Shown here one piece after another: positions 16,850-24,450 of a DNA stretch of 25,891 nt. The position numbers and the translations under genes were made by a program. Under the pieces are notes generated by a model. The model was given only the letters and a program-made list of their open reading frames with translations. It was not told where the DNA came from and did no database searches. The DNA lies in the NCBI GenBank assembly GCA_049301335.1, contig JBAQKV010000119.1, positions 1 to 25,891 on the forward strand, written 5' to 3'. Origin of the DNA: JANJWP01 sp049301335 (GTDB lineage Bacteria > Patescibacteriota > Gracilibacteria > BD1-5 > UBA2023). The first letter of the stretch is position 1; each line of letters starts with the position of its first letter.

Positions 16850-18112
16850 TTAGCTTTCTTTCGCCGCGGCGTAGACTTCGTCGAGGGAAGTGAGACCGTT
16901 GAGGGCCTTCATGATGCCGTCCTGTTCGAGGGAAATCATGCCCGCGTCGATGGCGGTTTCGTTAATCAGCACGCCGGAAGCCCCTTCGAGGATGAGCTTT
17001 TTGATCTCCGGGCCGATTTCCATGATTTCGTAGATACCGACGCGGCCGGAGTATCCGCTGTTTCCGCACTGGTCGCAACCGACCGGTTCGTAGAATACGG
17101 GATTCTGGAGGATTTCCATCGAAACTCGGGAAGTGAGTTCCGTTTTGTTCGTACGGGAGATGGCCTTCTTTACGGAAGCCTGCATGCGCGGTTCGAGCTT
17201 GTCGGCGGCGATGGCCTTGCGGCAGTGCGGACAAAGGCGGCGGATGAGGCGCTGCGCGATGATCGCGTTCATCGACGCCGGGAGGAGGAACGCCGGTATC
17301 CCCATGTTGAGGATACGGGTGATCGTTTCGGCGGCGGAGTTCGTATGGATGGTCGAGAGTACCAAATGTCCCGTGAGGGACGCTTCGATCGCGATGTTGA
17401 TGGTTTCACGGTCGCGGATTTCACCGACCATGATGATGTCCGGATCCTGACGGAGCGCGGTACGGAGACCGGAAGCGAAGTTGTATCCGATATCCGGGAA
17501 CATCTGGCTCTGGTTGACGCCGTCGATGACGTTTTCTACCGGGTCTTCGAGCGTCATGATGTTGACGTCCGGCTTGTTGAGGCGGGTAAGGCACGAGTAG
17601 AGCGTGGTCGACTTACCGGAACCGGTCGGTCCGGAAGTGAGGATGATGCCGTTCGGGAGCGCGATGGCGCGCTTGAGGATTTCGCCGTTCTGCCCTTCGA
17701 TACCGAGAACGCTCAAATCCGGGATCTTCTTCGATTTGTCGACGATACGCATTACGATCTTCTCGCCGGAAACGGTGGGGAGCGTCGAGACGCGGAGGTC
17801 GAGCGGCTTTTCGTCGATGGTAACGGAGATGCGCCCGTCCTGCGGCATGCGGGATTCGTCGATCTTGAGGTTCGCGAGGATCTTGTAGCGCGCTACGACC
17901 TGCGGATGGAGGAACTGCTGGTATTCGAGGATTTCTTCCAATACGCCGTCCACGCGATAGCGGATGCGGACGTAATTGGAGAGCGGTTCGATATGGATGT
18001 CAGAAGAGCGTACCGAAACCGCGGCGCTGATAATCAGGTTACAGATCTGCTGGGCGTTGTCGCCCTTGTAGATCTCCTCTTTCAGGCGTTCGATGTAGGA
18101 GTTCGTTTGCAT
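16850..18112 (-). CDS. pilB: Type IV pilus assembly ATPase PilB (GspE family)
   Basis: A 420-residue secretion ATPase that powers pilus extension. It starts almost directly at the N2 domain (SDIHIEPLSNYVRIRYRVDG) and has Walker A GPTGSGKST (about 161-169), the Asp box MTLEDPVE, Walker B DPDIIMVGEIRD, the His box GHLVLSTIHTN, and the zinc site CPHC (about 294) with CDQC (about 345). Typical PilB proteins are about 560 residues and carry an N-terminal MshEN/GspE-N domain; that is missing here, leaving only about 30 residues ahead of N2. No TGA is used. No separate PilT retraction ATPase is seen in the window. It is third in the pilus operon, 18 bases after the PilO-like gene. Confidence 0.95.
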   Translation of the reverse strand: MQTNSYIERLKEEIYKGDNAQQICNLIISAAVSVRSSDIHIEPLSNYVRIRYRVDGVLEEILEYQQFLHPQVVARYKILANLKIDESRMPQDGRISVTIDEKPLDLRVSTLPTVSGEKIVMRIVDKSKKIPDLSVLGIEGQNGEILKRAIALPNGIILTSGPTGSGKSTTLYSCLTRLNKPDVNIMTLEDPVENVIDGVNQSQMFPDIGYNFASGLRTALRQDPDIIMVGEIRDRETINIAIEASLTGHLVLSTIHTNSAAETITRILNMGIPAFLLPASMNAIIAQRLIRRLCPHCRKAIAADKLEPRMQASVKKAISRTNKTELTSRVSMEILQNPVFYEPVGCDQCGNSGYSGRVGIYEIMEIGPEIKKLILEGASGVLINETAIDAGMISLEQDGIMKALNGLTSLDEVYAAAKES

Positions 18113-18130
18113 GTCGTGATGATGACGGGC

Positions 18131-19381
18131 TTATTTTGCCGCTTTGGCGTTGGTCTTCTTAGGAGCGCGTTCGAGAATCGCTTTCTGCTTGAGGTATCCG
18201 GTTTCGATGGTTTTCGCGGAAGCGTAGACGGAGAAGACCTTGTCGAATTCGGTGGAGAGGTCGGTGACGGTAGCCGCCTTGACCATCTCCTGGCTGCGGG
18301 CGTCGAGGGCGGTGATTTCGCCAACGAGCGACTTGAGGGCGGAAACGGCGGTGACCCCGGCGTCCGACTCGCATACGTCGGACTTCTTTCCGTTGCAGGA
18401 TTTCGAGAGCGCGTCGACGTCGATCTTGAGTTTGCGAACCTTTTCGCTGACGAGGGTGCGGATTTCGACGAGCGAAGAGTAGGTGCGGCCCTTCACGTAG
18501 AAGGAAAGGGAGAGGTCTACGCGGTTCTTGGCTTCCGGATCGTCGAACGACGACTCGGAGCTGAGATTGTCGATCGTCATGAGAAGGTTGTTCAAGTCCG
18601 AGAGCGTCGGATCCTTCTTGTTCTTAGAGGTCGGATAGAGCGCGACGAGCTTGCCGTCTTCGATCTTCACCTTGCCGGAATTCTGGATGTAGTCGACGAG
18701 CTTGAGAATTTGGGAATTCTGCCCTTCGATCTGGAAGTCCACTTTGAAGGTTCCGATATTGACGATGGAACTCTTCGAATTGTCGAACGAGACCTTGTCG
18801 ATACCGAGCTGGCCGAAGGTGTTGACCTTGAACTGCTTGAAGACGTCTTCCTCGATATGCCTTACGAAGCTCGCCATGGTGATGCGGTCCTTGTCGAAGC
18901 CGAGTTCGTCGCCCGGAAGCGATTCGGTGAAGGTCGGGATGACGTTACCGATGATTTCGCGCTTTTGGGCGATCATGTCGTCATAGCGCCCGATGGATTC
19001 CTTGCCGACTTCCTGATTGAGCCATTCGTAGTAGGTTCCCGAATATTTCGGATCTTTCTCCATGGCGGAAGCGATCTTGTCCTTATCGGCGAAGATCGGG
19101 TTCTTGGCGGCCTTTCCTCCGATTCCCGAGAGGGCGGCGGCGAATTCGGCGGGGGTCATTCCGTCGTTCCGAAGTTTTTCAATCTTGGAAATGAGGTCGT
19201 TCGCCTGATCGGTCTTCGCGGAAATCTCCTCATACTGAGGCATGACGAAGGCGAAAACGACGACGAGTACGATGCCTACTACGAAGCCGTTGAGGACCAT
19301 CGAACGGGCGAGGCGTTCTTTGCGTTTCTTTTCTTGTATCGCGAAGTTTTCTTCGTCGATGTCGGGTGCTTGCTGGCTCAT
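18131..19381 (-). CDS. PilO-like pilus assembly protein
   Basis: A 416-residue protein with a short charged cytoplasmic N-terminus, a single membrane segment (about residues 25-48, GFVVGIVLVVVFAFVMPQY) and then a coiled coil (KTDQANDLISKIEKLRND). A long extracytoplasmic region includes a VNIGTFKVDFQIEGQNSQILKLVDYIQ stretch resembling the ferredoxin-like fold of PilO, where the conserved pattern describes a peptide around a lipid-facing dimer. The family call rests on topology, that stretch and position directly before pilB; sequence similarity is weak and the protein is about twice the usual PilO length. It has two cysteines (in SCNG and VCES) that may form a disulfide. No TGA is used. The start overlaps tightly with the previous gene (2-base gap). 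Confidence 0.75.
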   Translation of the reverse strand: MSQQAPDIDEENFAIQEKKRKERLARSMVLNGFVVGIVLVVVFAFVMPQYEEISAKTDQANDLISKIEKLRNDGMTPAEFAAALSGIGGKAAKNPIFADKDKIASAMEKDPKYSGTYYEWLNQEVGKESIGRYDDMIAQKREIIGNVIPTFTESLPGDELGFDKDRITMASFVRHIEEDVFKQFKVNTFGQLGIDKVSFDNSKSSIVNIGTFKVDFQIEGQNSQILKLVDYIQNSGKVKIEDGKLVALYPTSKNKKDPTLSDLNNLLMTIDNLSSESSFDDPEAKNRVDLSLSFYVKGRTYSSLVEIRTLVSEKVRKLKIDVDALSKSCNGKKSDVCESDAGVTAVSALKSLVGEITALDARSQEMVKAATVTDLSTEFDKVFSVYASAKTIETGYLKQKAILERAPKKTNAKAAK

Positions 19382-19383
19382 GA

Positions 19384-20271
19384 TTACGGGCGGTTACCGG
19401 TAGCGGAGGGAACGTAGCGGAGATTCAGGGAGAGTTTCGTTACGGTCGAGAACGTCGATCGGATACCGACGTCGGCGGTGGAATATTTGGAAATGTCGAG
19501 GGTCTTGGGAGGATTGAGGATGCGGAATTCGCTGCCGTCCAAACGATCGAGGAGCGCGATGGCGGTAATGCGCGAAGAACGCGATTCCTTGTAGGCGCTG
19601 TCGTTCAACGATCCTCCGTAGGTTTCGCAATCCACGGTGAATTCGCCCTTTTCGTTGAATTTATAGCGGGAGCAGCTGATATCTTCTCCGTGGTAATCGG
19701 ATTTGGCGACGATATCCTGAAATTCGCCCACGACTTTGCCGAACGCGATACGCGAATCGCCCGTGCGTTCCTTGATGAACTGAACCTCGGGAGAATTGAT
19801 GGCGTCCCCCGCTTCGAGACGTTTCGGCACGAGTACCAAGAGGTTGTTCGCCATGGTGGATTCGACCTGTTTGAGTTCTTCGGTCTTGTCGGCCATAATC
19901 TGGGTCGGCATTTTGCAATCGGTATTCTCGAATCCGTCGATGCCGAAAGAGAGGTAGTCGCAAACCGGGAGGTTTTCGAGGAATCCCGGAGTATCGAGGT
20001 CGCGGATCGTCGAATCGATGCCGAGAATGACGACGGCCACGAGGGAAACCTTCATGGCGACGTCGAGGATCTTCGCCCCGATTTCGTGCGGATCCTTCTT
20101 TTGTGCGGTCTGGACCCCCGGCGATGGAGCGTCCTTGAAGAAGTTTTCGCCGAGCCCCTGGAAAATATCGTCGCCCATCGTGAGCGGCGAAGGAACGTTA
20201 CCACCCGGGGAAGCCTGGTTTGGAGCCGCTCACTGGGTCGGGTCTTCCTTTTTGTTTTGAAAAAAAGCCAT
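19384..20271 (-). CDS. PilN-like membrane protein, first gene of the pilus operon
   Basis: A 295-residue protein ending at TAA. The start at 20271 is chosen because the frame continues upstream through a TGA (20230-20232, residue 14, Gly) to an ATG lying about 29 bases after the predicted promoter's likely start site; the Met at 20178 would leave a long unexplained leader. An Asn/Pro/Gln-rich cytoplasmic tail (1-60) precedes one membrane segment (about 66-85, VSLVAVVILGI). The extracytoplasmic region begins with paired Cys (VCDY, DCKM) and later has CSRY and DCET, so two disulfides are possible. Its position before a PilO-like protein, and its topology, suggest the PilN role in the alignment complex that links the platform to the envelope. 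No PilM gene is next to it. Assignment is by context. Confidence 0.72.
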
Positions 20272-20305
20272 ACGTGTTCGGCACGGAATTAAAAGTACCG
20301 AAGCG

Positions 20306-20334
20306 AGTATAGCAGGTAATTTTTTTCTTTGCAA
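20306..20334 (-). promoter_or_regulatory. Promoter of the type IV pilus operon
   Basis: On the minus strand TTGCAA (20329-20334), a 17-base spacer and TATACT (20306-20311). The -35 box overlaps the outer arm of the dinG terminator by four bases. Confidence 0.7.
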
Positions 20335-20368
20335 AAAGGGCAGCCCCATAATGGCTTGCCCTTTTTGC
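20331..20368. terminator. Terminator downstream of dinG
   Basis: Perfect 12-base arms GCAAAAAGGGCA (20331-20342) and TGCCCTTTTTGC (20357-20368). Additional GCC/GGC pairing inside and a T-run on both strands. It lies 14 bases beyond the dinG stop. Confidence 0.85.
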
Positions 20369-20382
20369 TCTTTGCGTAGCGA

Positions 20383-23127
20383 TTAATCGGCGAACGGAAC
20401 TTCGGCCGACCCGTCTTTGGCTCCGGCGTTCGACGCGGCGCGTTTTTTTTCGAGGAGTTCGGCGAACGAATCCATCGAGCCCTTACGGATGCGGATTCCT
20501 TCGGGAAACGCCCCGGGAACCGCCCTTCCCCATGACGAATTCACGCGGGGGTCGAGAATCACGACGACTCCGCGGTCTTCCTTCGTGCGGATGAGACGGC
20601 CGATTCCTTGGCGGAGTTTCAGGAGCATCTGCGGAACCGAATACTCGGCGAACGGGTCGCGGAACAGTTTGGAACGGGCCATGACGACGGGATCCGTCGG
20701 TACGGCGAACGGAAACTTGTGGATGAAAAGCATTTCGAGGTCTTTCCCCGGAATGTCGACGCCTTCCCAAAAGCTGTCGGTCCCGAAAAGCGCGCTGTGG
20801 TCGGCATATTTCTTAAACTGTTCGATCATCTTGTGCTTCCCTCCGGACATGCCCTGCGACAGAAGTTGGATGCCTTCCTTTTTCAGAACGGGATTGACTT
20901 GGAGGTACGCCTCCTTGATGCTCGCGAACGACGTAAAAAGGCAGAGCGTGCGTCCGCCCATGGCGGAAATCGCGCGCGCCACGAACGCGTTGACCCTGCG
21001 GCGGTCGAATTCGCTCTTCATGTCTCCGAGGTCGTCCGGAAGGAAAACCGTCGCCTGTTGGTGGTAGTCGAAATCGGAATCGAGGATATGGAACGTGAAA
21101 TCCTGGAGTCCGAGGGTCTTTTTCAGAAAATCGAAATGTCCGCCGATGGCGAGCGTCGCGGAGGTGAGCACGACCGAATCGAGCTTGCTCCAAAGACGTT
21201 CCTTGAGCACGCCGGAAACGTCGAGCGGCGCGAGGGCGAGCTTGCATTCGCCGTTATTCTTGAGGGATACCGTCTTTATGAGATCCGTTCGCGACGCCGA
21301 GAAGAATTCCTCGAGAAGTTTGGCATACCCAGAAAGGTCGGAGAGTTGCGCGCTGAAGGCTTCGAAAAGCTTATCCGGAGCGGCTTCGAGACGTCCGGTG
21401 AGGTCTTTGAGCTTTTCGAAGACCGAAGAAATCACCGAAGGCATTCCGGAAATCCCTTCGGAAGTGAAGAAATCCTGGGTCACGAGCACGTCGGTGGAAC
21501 GTCCGCCCGCGTACCCTCCCCTGCCGGAATCGTTCATTCCGGCCTTCACGAAGGCGTAGCGTTCCGCGAAATCGAGCGCCATTCCGTACGACAGTACGAA
21601 AGATTCCGAAATCTCCTTCATTTCGGGGAAGAGGAATTTTTCAGCTCCCGATTGGCGGTTGTGGCGGCGGATATGGGCTTCAATGCGGTTGAACGTCTTT
21701 TCGATGTCGGCGAGCAGGAGTTCGCACGTGAGCGCGTCGGTGGCGGCGGCTTCGAGGTTATGGGCCTCGTCGACGATGAGGCGCGAAAGCTTCCCTACCG
21801 TACCGGTCGCGTCGTCGGCGAGTTCGGTAAGGATGAGGGCGTGGTTCACGAGAACGACGTCGGCCGTTTTGGCGGCTTCGCGGGCGGCGTAGAGCGGTTC
21901 TTTTTTGCGGTACGGGTTGTCCGGCGAAAGCACGCGGGCGTCTCCGGCGTGGATTTCCGCGAGGAATTCGTAATCCTTTCCGTAGAACGAGACTTCGTCG
22001 AGTTCGCCGGTCTTGCTTTCGGCGAGCAGGATGGAAACCTTAGCGAAGAAAAGCTTGGCTTCTTCCGGAAAATCTTCGCGATCGGCGAATTCGGCGAACT
22101 TCAAAAGGCTCACGTAGTTGGAGCGCCCCTTGAGTTTGGCGAAGCGGAACGTATCGAGCCCGTACGGACGGAGGATATCACGTAGACGCGGAACGTCCTT
22201 GTAGGCGATCTGGTCCTGGAGGGTCTTGGTATTGGTCGAAACGTGGACGCGCGCACCGTCGAGGATGGCGGACGCGACGGCCGGAACCATGTACGCGAAG
22301 GTTTTTCCGATACCGGTGGGCGCTTCGATGGCCACGAGGGATTTCTTATCGACGGCGTCGCGTACGATGCCGGCCATTTTGGCTTGTTCGGGACGTTTTT
22401 CAAGGCCGGAGTTACGTTCGAGGATGGAAACGGCGTCCGGCGCGTCGAACGGGCGTTCCGGGGCGGGTGCCTCGACGTATTCCGAAAGCCCGGCCTCGAT
22501 CTTCTCGAAAAGCTTGCGGGCGTCGGTCGGCCCCTCGTCGCCCATGGCCCATCGGACCGTCGTGGGGAACGAGGAATTGGGCGCCGAGTGGTCGCGCAGG
22601 AAGCGGTAAATTTCGCGGACCGTACCTTGCGATTCCTTGATGCGGCGTACGGCCTCACGGAAAATGGCGACGGTGGCGCGGGTGTCGGAGAGAGCGCGGT
22701 GGGCGCCTTCGTGGAAATACCCGGACGCGTCGGCGAGATTGGAAAGGTTCATGCTCTTCTCGTGGCGGAACGCGAGCTGGGCGACCTTGAAACTGTCGAT
22801 GACGACGCGGTTCGAAAAATCGAACCCGTACGAGGAAAGGAACGCCGTATCGAAATCGGCGTTATGCGCGAGCACCGGGTCGTCGCCGAAGAAATCCGCC
22901 ACCTTGTACCGGATGTCGCCGAAACCCGGGGCCTCGGAAACGTCTTCGTCGGTAATGCCGGTGATGTTCTCAACTTCTTCCGAAATCGAAATACCCGGAT
23001 TCACGAGGCTGGAAAACTCTTCGACCGTGCCGTCTTCGTTGAACCGCACCATCGCGATTTCGATGATGGCGTCTGATTTTGGGTCGAGTCCGGTGGTCTC
23101 GAGGTCGAAGGCTACGATGGAAGGCAT
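20383..23127 (-). CDS. dinG: DinG-family helicase with N-terminal DEDDh 3'-5' exonuclease
   Basis: A 914-residue protein with no TGA codon. Residues 1-about 170 are a DnaQ-like exonuclease with FDLETTGL (Asp/Glu pair near residue 7), HNADFD and the HRALSDTRAT motif (His and Asp). Residues about 230-900 form an XPD/DinG superfamily 2 helicase with PTGIGKT (about 266-272), VDEAHN (about 450), the SATL motif, GTDSFWEGVDIPG (about 780) and RQGIGRLIRT. This exonuclease-helicase arrangement is the Gram-positive type of DinG. The iron-sulfur cysteines of the E. coli type are absent: the KGRSNYVSLLKF region has Ser where a Cys would be expected. It probably acts in DNA repair or in resolving unusual DNA structures. 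ATG 23127 starts exactly at the exonuclease fold; the open frame extending further upstream is antisense to the S74 gene. Confidence 0.95.
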   Translation of the reverse strand: MPSIVAFDLETTGLDPKSDAIIEIAMVRFNEDGTVEEFSSLVNPGISISEEVENITGITDEDVSEAPGFGDIRYKVADFFGDDPVLAHNADFDTAFLSSYGFDFSNRVVIDSFKVAQLAFRHEKSMNLSNLADASGYFHEGAHRALSDTRATVAIFREAVRRIKESQGTVREIYRFLRDHSAPNSSFPTTVRWAMGDEGPTDARKLFEKIEAGLSEYVEAPAPERPFDAPDAVSILERNSGLEKRPEQAKMAGIVRDAVDKKSLVAIEAPTGIGKTFAYMVPAVASAILDGARVHVSTNTKTLQDQIAYKDVPRLRDILRPYGLDTFRFAKLKGRSNYVSLLKFAEFADREDFPEEAKLFFAKVSILLAESKTGELDEVSFYGKDYEFLAEIHAGDARVLSPDNPYRKKEPLYAAREAAKTADVVLVNHALILTELADDATGTVGKLSRLIVDEAHNLEAAATDALTCELLLADIEKTFNRIEAHIRRHNRQSGAEKFLFPEMKEISESFVLSYGMALDFAERYAFVKAGMNDSGRGGYAGGRSTDVLVTQDFFTSEGISGMPSVISSVFEKLKDLTGRLEAAPDKLFEAFSAQLSDLSGYAKLLEEFFSASRTDLIKTVSLKNNGECKLALAPLDVSGVLKERLWSKLDSVVLTSATLAIGGHFDFLKKTLGLQDFTFHILDSDFDYHQQATVFLPDDLGDMKSEFDRRRVNAFVARAISAMGGRTLCLFTSFASIKEAYLQVNPVLKKEGIQLLSQGMSGGKHKMIEQFKKYADHSALFGTDSFWEGVDIPGKDLEMLFIHKFPFAVPTDPVVMARSKLFRDPFAEYSVPQMLLKLRQGIGRLIRTKEDRGVVVILDPRVNSSWGRAVPGAFPEGIRIRKGSMDSFAELLEKKRAASNAGAKDGSAEVPFAD

Positions 23128-23259
23128 TGGCGCGGGTTTTTGAACCTGCCGATTGTATCCGGAAGAGCTTGGAAAGCCAGACCGAAAGGCATCTGAGTTT
23201 CGACTTTCGCACGAAGGGAAAATGCGGTACGATACGGACGTAGAGATAACCGTCTTTTT

Positions 23260-24441
23260 ATGAAAATCCGCGAATTGAAAAAGCCCGTGCTTTCCGCCGT
23301 GGCGTTTTTCTCCACCGTCGGAATCCTTTCCGTAGGCTATTCGGCCTTCGTTACGAACTATCCCGCAACCGCTACGGCCGGGACCTCCCAATTGTCGGCG
23401 ACCGAGTGGAACAAGATGGTCGCAGCGCTCCAAGCGCTCGATACGAACCTTTCGAACTTCCAATTCTCCAGCGGAAACGTGGGAATCGGCTGAGCGACCG
23501 ATCCTTTGGCAAAACTTACCGTAACCTCCGTCGGGGACGGCGGCGCGTGATTGGTATTGCTGAAGAAATACGACAATACCAACGCCATAGCCAACGGCAT
23601 CGGAGGATTGCGTGCGCGCGGAACGCTCGCTTCTCCGTCCGCGCTCCAGACGAACGACCGGTATTTCAGTCTCATAGGCGCCGCGCATGACGGAACGGCG
23701 TTCAGCAACGACGCGGCGATCCAGATGTACGCGGGCGAAAACCATACCGCCACCGCACACGGCTCGTTCATGTCTTTCGAAACCGCCGCCAACGGAGAAT
23801 CGGTACGAAGCGAAAGGATACGCATCGATTCGCTCGGATGAGTCCTCATGGGATACACGTCTTCGTACCCGTTCACGGCCCAGGGTTGGGGAAATTTCAA
23901 CCTCCTCGTGAACGGCACTACGAATAAGAACGGGGTCGGCATCGACGCTACCGGAGGAGGCGCTTCGGCGGTTCCCCTCGTATTGCGAACGCCGAGCACT
24001 ACGCTCGAATCGTTCTATTACAATACGACCGGCGTAGGAAACATCACGACCAACGGTTCCTCGACTTCGTACAACACCACGTCGGACTACCGGCTGAAAG
24101 AAAACGTCGTCGACCTTACCGGCGCGCTCGACCGCATTTCCAAACTCGGCGTCCACCGGTTCGATTACAAAACCAATCCCGAACGCACCGTCGACGGATT
24201 CCTCGCTCACGAGTTGCAGACGGTCGTACCGGAAGCCGTTACCGGAACCAAGGACGCCGTGGATGAAAACGGCAAACCGGTCTACCAGCAGGTCGATTAT
24301 TCGAAGGTCGTCCCCCTCCTTTCCGCCGGCATTAAGGAACTCAAGGCCGAAGTCGATTTGAGAAACGCCGAAATGGCCGAACAAAAAGCGGAAATCGAAG
24401 CCCTCAAAGCGGAGATTTCCAGACTTGAGAACGCGAAATAA
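23260..24441 (+). CDS. Membrane-anchored protein with C-terminal S74 intramolecular chaperone domain
   Basis: A 393-residue protein ending at TAA, with three TGA codons read as Gly (residues 78, 97, 194). An N-terminal hydrophobic segment (about residues 10-33) acts as signal anchor. SSGNVGIG plus a TGA-encoded Gly and ATDPLAKLTV match the GNVGIGT.P..KL repeat of trimeric phage-fibre-type stalks. The middle is a beta-rich, Gly/Asn/Thr-rich region. From residue 275, SDYRLKENVV, DFDYK-like RFDYKTNP, FLAHELQTVVPEAV and DYSKVVPLLSAGIKEL identify the peptidase S74 (endosialidase tail-spike chaperone) domain, which trimerises fibres and cleaves itself off. A coiled coil (about 345-393) ends the protein. 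It is probably a trimeric surface fibre or adhesin. No other phage genes are nearby. It is divergent from dinG and converges on the LTA-synthase-like gene with a 9-base gap. Confidence 0.87.
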
Positions 24442-24450
24442 TCGGAAGTA

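Noticed and set aside
17225..19417. 730-codon open frame on the plus strand across the pilus operon
   Set aside because: It is exactly antisense to pilB and the PilO-like gene, has no recognisable domain, and is a by-product of GC-rich codon usage.
20608..22185. 525-codon open frame on the plus strand inside dinG
   Set aside because: Antisense to motif-complete helicase sequence; the translation is Arg/Glu/Val-rich without any family feature.
23128..24384. Open N-terminal extension of dinG by about 419 codons
   Set aside because: The extension lies opposite the S74 gene, which has motif support; the exonuclease domain starts precisely at the ATG at 23127.
23260..24441. Prophage remnant around the S74 protein
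   Set aside because: No integrase, capsid, tail or lysis genes and no attachment-site repeats are present; neighbours are ordinary chromosomal genes.
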